NCBI GenBank assembly: GCA_019635755.1
Contig: JAHBYW010000001.1
Location: forward strand, 744,001 to 808,000
Length of the DNA stretch: 64,000 nucleotides
Direction of reading: 5' to 3'
Origin: Rhizobiaceae bacterium
GTDB taxonomy: Bacteria; Pseudomonadota; Alphaproteobacteria; Rhizobiales; Rhizobiaceae
The notes below the pieces were generated by a model that had not been told where the DNA came from, searched no databases, and worked only from the letters and a program-made list of their open reading frames with translations. The position numbers and the translations under genes were made by a program. Below are positions 11,163 to 19,107 of the stretch, piece by piece (the stretch's first letter is position 1; every line of letters begins with the position of its first letter).

Positions 11163-12368
11163 TCACATCCCCCTCCACACCCGCTTGTGCAGCGGGTTGA
11201 AGCCCATGCGGTAGACAAGTTCGGCGGGTCGCTCGATGTTCCAGATCGCCAGGTCGGCCCACTTGCCCGCCTCCAGCGTGCCGGTTTCGCCCTGCCGGCC
11301 GAGCGCCCGGGCCGCCTCGCGCGTGACCCCGGCGATGCACTCGTCGACGGTCATGCGGAACAGCGTCGCAGCCATGTTCATGGTGAGCAGCAGCGAGGTC
11401 AGCGGCGACGTGCCGGGGTTGCAGTCGGTCGCGACCGCCATCGGCACCTTCATCGAGCGGAAGAGCTCGATGGGCGGGATCTGCTTCTCGCGAATGAAGT
11501 AGAATGCCCCCGGCAGCATGACGGCGACGGTTCCGGCTGTCGCCATCGCCGCCGCACCCACCTCGCCCGTATATTCCAGATGATCCGCCGAGAGCGCGCC
11601 GAAGCTGGCGGCGAGCGCCGCACCACCGAGATTCGAGAGCTGGTCGGCATGGAGTTTCACCGGCAGCCCGAGTTCGACTGCCTTGTCGAAGACCAGCGCC
11701 ACCTGTTCCGGCGAGAAGGCGATGTCCTCACAGAAGGCATCGACGGCGTCTGCAAGGCCCTCGCGGGCGATGTCCGGCAGCATCTCGTCCACAAGCATGC
11801 CGATGTACCAGTCCCGGTCGCCGCGGGCTTCCGGCGGCAGCGCGTGCGCGCCGAGGAACGTGGTGGTCACCGCCACGGCCCGCTCCTCGCCCAGCCGACG
11901 CGCGGCGCGCAGCGACTTCGCCTCGTTCTCGAGATCGAGGCCGTAACCCGACTTGATCTCGACCGTCGTGACGCCCTCGGCGATCAGCGCGTCGAGCCGA
12001 GGCAGCGACTGCCGCACGAGACCGTCCTCGCTCGCATGACGCAGGGCCCTGACCGACGAGACGATGCCGCCGCCCGCCTTGGCGACCTCCTCGTAGGTCG
12101 CACCCGCGAGCCGCATCTCAAACTCGTTGGCGCGGTTTCCGGCGTGGACGAGATGGGTGTGGCAGTCGATCAGGCCGGGCGTGATCCAGCGACCCTCGCA
12201 GTCGACGGTATCGCGGGCATCAACGGCCGGCATCTCGGCTTCGGCCCCGGCGAAGACGATCCGTCCGTCCCTTGCCGCGATCGCGCCTCGCTCCACCAGA
12301 CCGAGGTCGGCACCGGCAAGCGTCGCCAGCCTCGCGTTCCTCCAGATCGTGTCGACGGATGCGGACAA
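11163..12368 (-). CDS. hutI: Imidazolonepropionase HutI (EC 3.5.2.7)
   Basis: Third step of histidine degradation: opens the imidazolone ring to N-formimidoyl-L-glutamate. 401 residues, amidohydrolase superfamily. The metal-binding [10 protein letters not shown] motif has His70 and His72, followed by the [15 protein letters not shown] block typical of Hut[11 protein letters not shown] late in the protein carries the metal-site aspartate. First gene of the leftward hut transcript, starting 26 bases from the palindromic operator. Confidence 0.97.
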   Translation of the reverse strand: MSASVDTIWRNARLATLAGADLGLVERGAIAARDGRIVFAGAEAEMPAVDARDTVDCEGRWITPGLIDCHTHLVHAGNRANEFEMRLAGATYEEVAKAGGGIVSSVRALRHASEDGLVRQSLPRLDALIAEGVTTVEIKSGYGLDLENEAKSLRAARRLGEERAVAVTTTFLGAHALPPEARGDRDWYIGMLVDEMLPDIAREGLADAVDAFCEDIAFSPEQVALVFDKAVELGLPVKLHADQLSNLGGAALAASFGALSADHLEYTGEVGAAAMATAGTVAVMLPGAFYFIREKQIPPIELFRSMKVPMAVATDCNPGTSPLTSLLLTMNMAATLFRMTVDECIAGVTREAARALGRQGETGTLEAGKWADLAIWNIERPAELVYRMGFNPLHKRVWRGM

Positions 12369-12394
12369 CAGAGTTCCCTTGCGCTGTCGTGATG

Positions 12395-12410
12395 TTATGT
12401 ATAGACATAA
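12395..12410. promoter_or_regulatory. Probable HutC operator between hutI and hutF
   Basis: TTATGTAT/AGACATAA is a 16-base palindrome with one mismatch, sitting in the divergent promoter region. HutC regulators of the GntR family bind TGTATA-centred palindromes of this kind and are released by urocanate. Its position 26 bases from the hutI start and about 95 from hutF suggests that one site controls both directions. Confidence 0.65.
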
Positions 12411-12503
12411 TCACCATGCTTGCGCAAGTATGATCACGATGGCGTCTTCCGGAAACCTTCTTCGGTCTGCAGGCGGTGTCGCCCTCAATTCGGGCGTTCA
12501 TCC

Positions 12504-13862
12504 ATGACCGCGCTCCACGCCTCGACCGCTCTCACCCCATCCGGATGGGTCGCCGACGCGCGCATCGTCGTCGAGGGCCGCCGGATCATCTCCGTCGACG
12601 TCGGTGCCGCCCCGCAGCCCGGCGACGAGCGGCACGCGATCCTGCTGCCCGCGATGCCCAATCTGCATAGCCACGCCTTCCAGCGGGCGATGGCGGGGCT
12701 TGCCGAGACGCGCGGGCCGGGGGCCGATTCCTTCTGGAGCTGGCGGGAGACGATGTACCTCTTCGCGCTGGCGCTGACGCCGGACGAGGTCGAGGCGATC
12801 GCGGCGCAACTCTATGTCGAGATGCTGGAGGCGGGATTCTGCCGCGTCGGCGAATTCCACTATCTCCACCATGACCGGGACGGGCGTCCCTATGACGACA
12901 TTGCCGAGATGGCCGGACGCATCGTGGCAGCCGCCGCCGGGACGGGCATCGGGTTGACGCTGCTGCCGGTGCTCTACGCGCACTCCGGCTTCGGCGGGCA
13001 GGCGCCCGGCGACGGTCAGCGGCGGTTCATCAACGATCCGGCCCGGTTCGCGCGGCTTCTGGACGGCGCGCGCGGCGCAGCCGCCTCCCTGCCCGGCGCC
13101 GTCGTCGGCGTCGCCCCGCACAGCCTCCGCGCCGTGACGCCCGACGAACTGGCGGCGGCGATCTCCCTGGCGAAAGCCGGCCCGGTCCACATGCACGTCG
13201 CCGAGCAGGTGAAGGAGGTCGAGGATTGCATCGCCTGGTTCGGCGCGCGACCTGTGGAGTGGCTGCTCGCCAACGCGCCCGTCGATACGCGCTGGTGCCT
13301 GATACACGCGACGCACATGACCGATGCCGAGACCGCCGGCATGGCCCGATCGGGGGCAGTCGCCGGTCTTTGCCCGGTGACGGAAGCCAATCTCGGCGAC
13401 GGCACGTTCGCGGCGCCGATGTTCACCGGCCAGGGCGGACGTTTCGGCGTGGGCTCCGATTCCAACGTGCTGATCGGCGTCGCCGACGAACTGCGGCAGC
13501 TCGAATATTCGCAGCGGCTGGCGCATCGCCAGCGCAACGTTCTTGCGGCGCCGAACGGCTCCAACGGCCGTGCCCTCTACGATGCGGCGACGGCCGGCGG
13601 CGCGGCGGCGCTGGGCGTCGATGCGCCGGCCATCGCGGCCGGCGCGCCTGCCGACCTGCTGTCGCTCGACGCTTCGCATCCGACGATTGCCGGCAAATCA
13701 GGCGACGCGATCCTCGATGCGTGGATATTCGCCAACGGCACACGGCCGGACTGTGTGTGGACCGGCGGACGCAAACTCGTGTCGAACGGGCGGCATGTGG
13801 CGCGGGATCGCGTCGCCGACCGCTACCGCAGGACGATGACGGCGCTGGCGGCACGGCTCTGA
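12504..13862 (+). CDS. hutF: Formimidoylglutamate deiminase HutF (EC 3.5.3.13)
   Basis: Converts N-formimidoyl-L-glutamate to N-formyl-L-glutamate and ammonia, the step that distinguishes the five-step pathway from the HutG-formimidase route. 452 residues from the ATG at 12504; an in-frame ATG 84 bases upstream is rejected because it adds a non-conserved tail lying within the promoter. Metal-site motif LPAMPNLHSHAFQRAMAG (His55, His57), then GEFHYLHHD, and GVGSDSNVLIG near the C-terminus. The stop overlaps the hutC start (TGATG). Confidence 0.95.
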   Translation: MTALHASTALTPSGWVADARIVVEGRRIISVDVGAAPQPGDERHAILLPAMPNLHSHAFQRAMAGLAETRGPGADSFWSWRETMYLFALALTPDEVEAIAAQLYVEMLEAGFCRVGEFHYLHHDRDGRPYDDIAEMAGRIVAAAAGTGIGLTLLPVLYAHSGFGGQAPGDGQRRFINDPARFARLLDGARGAAASLPGAVVGVAPHSLRAVTPDELAAAISLAKAGPVHMHVAEQVKEVEDCIAWFGARPVEWLLANAPVDTRWCLIHATHMTDAETAGMARSGAVAGLCPVTEANLGDGTFAAPMFTGQGGRFGVGSDSNVLIGVADELRQLEYSQRLAHRQRNVLAAPNGSNGRALYDAATAGGAAALGVDAPAIAAGAPADLLSLDASHPTIAGKSGDAILDAWIFANGTRPDCVWTGGRKLVSNGRHVARDRVADRYRRTMTALAARL

Positions 13863-14578
13863 TGAACGTCCGGCCGGCATCGCTGCACCAGCGCATCCTC
13901 GACGACATCTCCGGCCGCATCCTGTCCGGCGCCTGGCCGCCCGGCCACCGCATTCCTTTCGAGCACGAGCTGACCGAGCACTATGCGTGTTCGCGCATGA
14001 CGGTGAACAAGGCGCTGTCGGAGCTGGCGCGCGCCGGGCTGATCGAGCGGCGGCGCAAATCCGGAAGCTTCGTCACCCGGCCGCGCAGCCAGGCGGCAGT
14101 GCTCGAAATCCACGACATCCGCACCGAGGTCGAGGCGCTCGGCCTCGCCTACCGGTACCAGCTCGCCATGCGCAGGCGTCGCAAGGCGACCGCCGCCGAG
14201 CGGACCGAGTTCGGCCTGCCGTCGGGCGCGCAGGTCCTCGCGCTGGAGGCGCGGCACTTCGCGGGCGAGCAGCCCTTCTGTCTCGAGGAACGCCTGATCA
14301 GCCTCGTCACCGTGCCGGAGGCCGCGTCCGCGCCGTTCGACGATGTCGCGCCCGGCCCGTGGCTGCTCGGCCACGTGCCGTGGAGCGCGGCCGAGCACAC
14401 GATCCGCGCGGTCGCGGCGGACGCCGGAACGGCGGGCCTGCTCGACATCGACGCGGGCGACGCCTGCCTCGTCGTCGAGCGCCGCACCTGGAGTGCGGAG
14501 AAGCCGGTGACCTTCGTGCGGCTGACCTATCCCGGGGAAAGCCACGCGCTGGTGGCGCGCTTCGCGCCGCAGGCCTAG
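13862..14578 (+). CDS. hutC: Histidine utilisation repressor HutC (GntR family, UTRA domain)
   Basis: Urocanate-responsive repressor of the hut genes. 238 residues. The N-terminal winged helix-turn-helix (about 5-75) reads LHQRILDDISGRILSGAWPPGHRIPFEHEL and CSRMTVNKALSELARAGLIERRRKSGSFV, the HutC subgroup pattern. The rest is a UTRA ligand domain containing the usual CLVVERRTWS block. It is coupled to hutF by a TGATG overlap, so the repressor is made from the operon it controls, and the palindrome at 12395-12410 is its likely target. Confidence 0.94.
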   Translation: MNVRPASLHQRILDDISGRILSGAWPPGHRIPFEHELTEHYACSRMTVNKALSELARAGLIERRRKSGSFVTRPRSQAAVLEIHDIRTEVEALGLAYRYQLAMRRRRKATAAERTEFGLPSGAQVLALEARHFAGEQPFCLEERLISLVTVPEAASAPFDDVAPGPWLLGHVPWSAAEHTIRAVAADAGTAGLLDIDAGDACLVVERRTWSAEKPVTFVRLTYPGESHALVARFAPQA

Positions 14579-14599
14579 CTCCCTCCCCCGGGCAGGGAG
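14579..14599. terminator. Possible bidirectional terminator between hutC and the Rid gene
   Basis: CTCCCT and AGGGAG form a six-pair stem around a nine-base C/G-rich loop in the 31-base gap between two convergent genes. No T-run is present, so the assignment rests on position and stem only. Confidence 0.35.
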
Positions 14600-14609
14600 A
14601 GCGACCGTC

Positions 14610-14951
14610 CTAGACGGCCGCAGTGATGATGATCTCGACCTTGTACTGCGGGGCGGCGAGCTTGGCCTCGCCCGTGGCACGCGCCGGCGCGTTCGGGCCA
14701 TCGACCCACTTGTCCCAGACAGAGTTCATCTCGGCGAAGTTCTTCATGTCGTCCAGCCAGATGATCGCCTGCAGGATCTTCGACTTGGCCGAGCCGGCTT
14801 CGGCGAGGAGCCTGTCGACTGTCGCCAGGATGTCCTTGGTCTGCTCGGCCACCGTCGCGCCATCACCGACCTGGCCGGCGAGATAGACGGTGTTGCCGTG
14901 GATGACGGCCTGGCTCATGCGCGGCCCGGCCTCGATGCGTCGAATGGTCAT
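14610..14951 (-). CDS. Rid family protein, YoaB-like subgroup
   Basis: 113 residues, the full length of a Rid (YjgF/YER057c/UK114) protein, a small trimer-forming family best known for hydrolysing reactive imines made by amino-acid enzymes. Sequence such as VIHGNTVYLAGQVGD, SKILQAIIWLDDMKNFAEMNSVWDKWV and PQYKVEIIITAAV resembles E. coli YoaB more than RidA. The region that carries catalytic Arg105 in RidA reads GEAKLAAP here, with Lys97 the nearest basic residue, so imine deaminase activity should not be assumed. The gene follows a D-amino-acid dehydrogenase-like gene by 20 bases, in keeping with a role on its imine product. Confidence 0.88.
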   Translation of the reverse strand: MTIRRIEAGPRMSQAVIHGNTVYLAGQVGDGATVAEQTKDILATVDRLLAEAGSAKSKILQAIIWLDDMKNFAEMNSVWDKWVDGPNAPARATGEAKLAAPQYKVEIIITAAV

Positions 14952-14971
14952 GATGTCCTCTCCAGAAATGC

Positions 14972-16120
14972 TCAGGTCCGGAACCGGTCCGGCGACAGCG
15001 CCGCGACGACGGGTTCGAGACCTCGCGGCGGCGGCGTGCGCCTTATGAGGGAGCCGGCCAGCAGTGACAAGCCGGGAGCCGTCTGGATTCCATAACCGCC
15101 CTGCCCCGCCAGCCAGAAAAAGCCTTCGGCCGACGGGTCGAAGCCGGCGACCGGCGTCCGGTCGGGCGCGAAGCTGCGCAGGCCCGCCCAGCTGCGCTCG
15201 ACGCGCGTGACGGGGAACGTGACCGCCTGCTGGAAACGGTCGAGCCCCTCGGCCAACACCATGTCGTCGGCAAAGGCGTCGTGCGGCTCGACCGGATCTT
15301 CCTCAGACGGCGAGACGAGCAGCTTGCCGCCATCCGGCTTGCAGTACCAGGCATCCGCGGCGTCGCCGAACAGCGGCCAGCGGCGTGATGCGTCGTCCGG
15401 CGACGGCAGCACCGCCATGGAGCGGCGATAGGGCTGCAGGCCCACCTGGGCGACACCGCAAGCGGCAGCGACGCGGTCTGCCCAGGCGCCGGCGGCATTG
15501 ACGAGGACCGGCGCTTCGACCGTTCCCCCGTTCGTTGCGATCTGCCAGGTGCCGCCTGTCCGGGCCGCGCCGTCGACGCGCGCATCGGTCAGCAGCGTCG
15601 CGCCACTCGCTTTCGCCTTCTTCAGCCAGCCCTGGTGCAGCGCGGCGACGTCGATGTCGCTGGACGTCCGCTCGTAGCAGGCCGCGAGGATCGGCGCGCG
15701 CTTCAGCACCGGCACCAGCCCGACCGCCTCTTCCGGGCTGATCTCGTCCAGTCCTTCGTCTTCCGCCATCAACGCGCGGTGCTTGGCGAGCCCCTTCGCG
15801 TCGGCCACGAACAGGCAGCCGCGCGGCGACAGCAGCGGCGTCGGGAAGAGCGCGGGATCGGGGTCCGCATACCAGGCGGCGCTGACCCGGTTCAGCGCGC
15901 GGATCGAGGCGTTGCCGTAGTTCTGGATGAAGATCGCAGCCGAGCGGCCGGTCGAGTGATAGCCGGGCCGGCTCTCCATCTCCAGAAGAACCACCGCATG
16001 GTCGCGCGACAGGTCCGCGGCCAGGCCGACGCCGGCCATCCCGGCACCGACGATCACGACGTCGGCCGTGATCGTCCCCGGGATCGTCCCCGTGATCGCC
16101 CCCGTGATCGCCCCCGTCAT
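14972..16120 (-). CDS. FAD-dependent D-amino acid dehydrogenase, D-arginine dehydrogenase (DauA)-like
   Basis: 382 residues, DAO superfamily. The FAD site VIVGAGMAG is at residues 23-30. It is followed by ESRPGYHSTGRSAA with His55, a block essentially identical in Pseudomonas D-arginine dehydrogenase, as are ADRVAAACGV, WYCKPDGGKLLVSPSEEDPVEPHDA, SWAGLRSFAPD and FFWLAGQGGYGIQT. Such enzymes oxidise D-arginine and other D-amino acids to imino acids. Substrate range is inferred, not shown. The first 18 residues are an unusual Gly-x-Ile-Thr repeat. The start overlaps the znuB stop by 4 bases (ATGA), so it is probably transcribed and translated with znuCB. Confidence 0.8.
   Translation of the reverse strand: MTGAITGAITGTIPGTITADVVIVGAGMAGVGLAADLSRDHAVVLLEMESRPGYHSTGRSAAIFIQNYGNASIRALNRVSAAWYADPDPALFPTPLLSPRGCLFVADAKGLAKHRALMAEDEGLDEISPEEAVGLVPVLKRAPILAACYERTSSDIDVAALHQGWLKKAKASGATLLTDARVDGAARTGGTWQIATNGGTVEAPVLVNAAGAWADRVAAACGVAQVGLQPYRRSMAVLPSPDDASRRWPLFGDAADAWYCKPDGGKLLVSPSEEDPVEPHDAFADDMVLAEGLDRFQQAVTFPVTRVERSWAGLRSFAPDRTPVAGFDPSAEGFFWLAGQGGYGIQTAPGLSLLAGSLIRRTPPPRGLEPVVAALSPDRFRT
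16068..16115. repeat. Four 12-bp tandem repeats within the start of the DauA-like gene
   Basis: Units GTGATCGTCCCC, GGGATCGTCCCC, GTGATCGCCCCC and GTGATCGCCCCC stand head to tail and encode the N-terminal Gly-x-Ile-Thr/Pro repeat. Gain or loss of a unit keeps the frame, so length variation would alter only the leader. They look like recent slippage products. Confidence 0.85.
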
Positions 16121-16917
16121 CGCGCCGCTGCCCGGCCGGGCCGCGGCACCAGCGCAATGAGGAAGATCGCCAGCGCCGCGACGACGATGGAGGGCCCCGA
16201 CGGCGTGTCGAAGCGGAACGAGCCGAGCAGGCCGGCGACCACGGACGCCCCGCCGATCGCGGAGGCCAGCACCGCCATGATCTCCGGCGTCGCGGCGAAG
16301 CGGCGCGCCGTTGCCGCGGGCACGATCAGGAGCGCAGTGATGAGCAGTACGCCGACGATCTTCATCGCGATGGCCACGACCGCTGCCATCAGCAGCATGA
16401 AAGCGATGCGCGAGCGCTCGGGGCGCAGGCCTTCGGCCTCGGCCAGTTCAGGACTGACCGTGGCGGCGAGCAGCGGCCGCCAAAGCCACGCGATCACCGC
16501 CAGCACGGCGGCGCCGCCGGCATAGACCAGCACCAGGTCCGCCTTCGACACGGCGAGGATGTCGCCGAACAGCAGGCCCATGAGGTCGACGCGCACCCAG
16601 GTCATGAAGGCGATGGCGACGAGACCGAGCGCCAGCGTGGAGTGCGACAGGATGCCGAGCAGCGAATCCGTCGACAGCGCGTCGCGCCGCTGCAGCAGGA
16701 CGAGCACGATGGCCACCAGAGCCGCGACGGCAAAGACGCCGAGCGTCAGGTCTATTTCCAGGAGAAAGGCCAGCGCGACGCCGAGCAGCGCGGAATGCGC
16801 CATCGTATCGCCGAAATAGGCCATGCGGCGCCAGACGATCAGGCAGCCGAGCGGCCCGGCCATCAGGGCGATGCCGATGCCGGCGACGAGTGCGCGGGTG
16901 AAGAAATCGTCGAGCAT
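16117..16917 (-). CDS. znuB: Zinc ABC transporter permease ZnuB
   Basis: Inner-membrane channel of the high-affinity zinc importer, ABC-3 family. 266 residues with about eight hydrophobic helices. RRMAYFGDTMAHSALLGVALAF near the start and KIVGVLLITALLIVPAATARRFA near residue 190 are the family hallmarks. It begins 3 bases after the znuC stop and its own stop overlaps the next gene, forming a tight operon expected to respond to zinc through Zur. Confidence 0.95.
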   Translation of the reverse strand: MLDDFFTRALVAGIGIALMAGPLGCLIVWRRMAYFGDTMAHSALLGVALAFLLEIDLTLGVFAVAALVAIVLVLLQRRDALSTDSLLGILSHSTLALGLVAIAFMTWVRVDLMGLLFGDILAVSKADLVLVYAGGAAVLAVIAWLWRPLLAATVSPELAEAEGLRPERSRIAFMLLMAAVVAIAMKIVGVLLITALLIVPAATARRFAATPEIMAVLASAIGGASVVAGLLGSFRFDTPSGPSIVVAALAIFLIALVPRPGRAAAR

Positions 16918-16920
16918 GGA

Positions 16921-17823
16921 TCAGCCGTTGCCGCCGGTTGCGTGACGCGAATGCCCATCGTCATGAGCGTGATCGTGCCCATGGTCGTGGTCGTGCCGGC
17001 CCTCGGTGCTGGGCGGCGTGTGATGACCGTCGTCCGCATGGCAATGGTCGGTGATGGAGCCGTCCGCGTGCCGGACGCGGCCGTCCGGCAGATGGGTGTG
17101 GTCGTGATGGTGGCGGTAGATCGCCAGCGATCGGGCCGCGCGCGCGCCGAACAGATCGAGATATTCAGGGCTGCTGGCGACCGCCTCGGGTGTTCCGGAG
17201 CAGCACACATGGCCGTTCAGGCAGATGACCGTGTCGGTTCCGGCCATGACGACATGCAGGTCGTGCGAGATCAGCAGCACGCCGCAGCCGGTGCGGTCGC
17301 GCACGCCGCGGATCAGATCGTAGAGCTGCGTCTCGCCCTGGAAGTCGACGCCCTGCAAGGGCTCGTCGAGGACCAGCAGGTCCGGCTTGCGGGCAAGCGC
17401 GCGGGCGAGCAGCACGCGCTGGAATTCGCCGCCCGACAGCGTCTGGACCTCGGCCGTCCTCAGATGCGCGACCCCGGCAGAGTCCAGCGCGTCGTCGATG
17501 TCGGACGCAGGGCGCTGGCCGGTCAATGTCATCAGGCGGGCGACGGTCAACGGGAGCGTCCGGTCTATGGCAAGCCGCTGCGGGACATAACCAAGGGTCA
17601 GCCCGGCGGTGCGCTGGACGGATCCTTCGTCCGGCCGCAGCACCCCTGTCGCGACCTTGGCCGTCGTGCTCTTGCCGGAGCCGTTCGGGCCGATCAGCGT
17701 CACCACCTCGCCCTTGCGCAGCACCAGGTCGACGCCGCGCACGATCCAGCGTCCTGAGCGATGGACGCCGACGCCCTTCAACGTGACCAGCGTCAGCGCA
17801 TCCTGTCGAGGATCGGCGGACAT
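16921..17823 (-). CDS. znuC: Zinc ABC transporter ATP-binding protein ZnuC with histidine-rich tail
   Basis: ATPase of the zinc importer. About 300 residues from the ATG at 17823, which has GGAG upstream; a GTG 42 bases further upstream is possible but lies nearer the operator. Walker A GPNGSGKST is at 45-53, the signature is TLSGGEFQRVLLARAL and Walker B is LLVLDEPLQGVD. The last 65 or so residues are packed with His and Asp (for example HHHDHTHLPDG and HDHDHGHDHAHDD), a metal-binding tail found in many rhizobial ZnuC proteins. It may store or sense cytoplasmic zinc. Confidence 0.95.
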   Translation of the reverse strand: MSADPRQDALTLVTLKGVGVHRSGRWIVRGVDLVLRKGEVVTLIGPNGSGKSTTAKVATGVLRPDEGSVQRTAGLTLGYVPQRLAIDRTLPLTVARLMTLTGQRPASDIDDALDSAGVAHLRTAEVQTLSGGEFQRVLLARALARKPDLLVLDEPLQGVDFQGETQLYDLIRGVRDRTGCGVLLISHDLHVVMAGTDTVICLNGHVCCSGTPEAVASSPEYLDLFGARAARSLAIYRHHHDHTHLPDGRVRHADGSITDHCHADDGHHTPPSTEGRHDHDHGHDHAHDDGHSRHATGGNG

Positions 17824-17865
17824 CTCGTCTCCGGCTTTTCTGGGTTGCGGCGCGGTATCGCACAC

Positions 17866-17906
17866 GTTATAGCATAACGCAATTGATGTAATAAGATAAC
17901 ATTACA
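17866..17906. promoter_or_regulatory. Probable Zur-controlled divergent promoter of znuA and znuCB
   Basis: Two dyads lie in the AT-rich gap. One is GTTAT-AGC-ATAAC at 17866-17878. The other is TGTAAT...ATTACA at 17887-17906, 14 bases before znuA. Zur sites are dyads rich in GTTATA/TATAAC and stand in exactly this position in zinc operons, so both are candidates. No zur gene is present in the window. Confidence 0.6.
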
Positions 17907-17920
17907 AGGCGAGCCGAACC

Positions 17921-18880
17921 ATGTCTCCAACGATCCGTCTGAGCGTCCTGGGCGCTTCTCTGGTGCTTTCAGGACAGGCTGCGGCGCTGGAAGTGGCGGC
18001 CTCCATCAAGCCTGTGCATTCGCTGGTTTCGGCGGTCATGGAGGGAGTGGGGACACCCTCCCTGATCGTTTCGTCGACCGGGTCCGAACACGCCTACAGC
18101 CTGAAGCCGTCCGAGGCAGCCGCGCTCGACCGGGCCGAGGTCGTCTTCTTCGTCGGCCACGGCATGGAGACTTTCCTGGAGAAGCCGCTGGAGACGCTGG
18201 CTGGGGACGCCGAGGTCGTGGCGCTGGAGGACGTCGCAGGGCTTCAGCTGCTGGCCTACCGTGAGGGGGGGCCGTTCGAGGCGCATGATCACCATGACGG
18301 CGAGGCGGACGACCACGACCACGCGGCGGACCACGACGACCATGCTCACGAGGATGCCGCTCACGATCTGCACTTCTGGCTCGACCCGATGAACGCCAAG
18401 GTGCTGACGAGCGCGATCGCGGCGACGCTCGCAGAGAGGGACCCGGCCAATGCGGCGCGATACGCCGCCAACGCCAGTGCCTATGCCGATCGCCTGGATC
18501 GCCTGACTGCGGAGCTGGACGGCCTCCTCGCCCCGGCGCGCGGCAAGCCCTTCATCGTCTTTCACGACGCCTACCAGTATTTCGAGACTCGGTTCGGGCT
18601 GACGGCGGCCGGCTCCATCACGGTCAACCCGGAGGTCGCACCCGGCGCCCAGCGCATCGCCGAGATGCAGGCGAAGGTCCGCGACCTGGGCGTGAGCTGT
18701 GTCTTCTCCGAACCGCAGTTCGAGCCGAAGCTGGTGCGGACCGTCATCGAAGGATCGAACGCGCGAACCGGCGTGCTCGACCCGCTGGGCTCGACCCTCA
18801 GCGACGGGCCGGACCTCTATCCGACCCTGCTTCGCGACCTCGCGGGCTCGCTGGCGGCGTGCCTCTCGCACGAAAGCTGA
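17921..18880 (+). CDS. znuA: Zinc ABC transporter substrate-binding protein ZnuA
   Basis: Periplasmic zinc-binding protein delivering zinc to ZnuBC. 319 residues. Signal peptide of about 22 residues (LVLSGQAAALE), then conserved SIKPVHSLVSAVM, the first zinc ligand His57 in GSEHAYSLKPS, a His/Asp-rich loop at about 122-149, and DLHFWLDP with the second ligand His151. FVFHDAYQYFE-type sequence and the late VFSEPQF block complete the family pattern. Transcribed opposite znuC from a shared promoter. Confidence 0.95.
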   Translation: MSPTIRLSVLGASLVLSGQAAALEVAASIKPVHSLVSAVMEGVGTPSLIVSSTGSEHAYSLKPSEAAALDRAEVVFFVGHGMETFLEKPLETLAGDAEVVALEDVAGLQLLAYREGGPFEAHDHHDGEADDHDHAADHDDHAHEDAAHDLHFWLDPMNAKVLTSAIAATLAERDPANAARYAANASAYADRLDRLTAELDGLLAPARGKPFIVFHDAYQYFETRFGLTAAGSITVNPEVAPGAQRIAEMQAKVRDLGVSCVFSEPQFEPKLVRTVIEGSNARTGVLDPLGSTLSDGPDLYPTLLRDLAGSLAACLSHES

Positions 18881-18906
18881 TCCGCCGGACGATACCGCCC
18901 AAGCTG

Positions 18907-18987
18907 GAGCATTTTGCAGCAAGGTGGGGTCACCTTGCGTCGCACAAGTGCGACTGGAACAGCGAGACAGAGCACGATCCTGTCCGA
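18907..18987. repeat. Dispersed rhizobial intergenic repeat, copy 1
   Basis: Begins GAGCATTTTGCAGC, then a perfect hairpin GCAAGGTG-GGGT-CACCTTGC and GCGTCGCACAAGTGC. A diverged relative starting GAGCATTTGCAGC lies at 44991-45100. The rest of the 18881-19107 gap shows no gene apart from the palindrome just before 19108. Confidence 0.65.
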
Positions 18988-19066
18988 AGCACTTTGGGGA
19001 TCATGGTCTGGGCCGGGTTGCACCGAACGAGTCTCGCGACCCGGACACTCCCGCCCGATTGACCGC

Positions 19067-19092
19067 CTCGACATACTCGGTAGTATGTCGAG
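19067..19092. promoter_or_regulatory. Perfect 26-bp palindrome upstream of the enol-lactonase-like gene
   Basis: CTCGACATACT-cggt-AGTATGTCGAG: 11 perfectly paired bases on each side, ending 15 bases before the GTG start and just ahead of the AGGGAGGAG ribosome-binding site. Length and symmetry suggest a TetR- or MarR-type operator; a translational hairpin is the alternative. No regulator gene lies next to it. Confidence 0.6.
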
Positions 19093-19107
19093 CAGGGAGG
19101 AGCCGCC

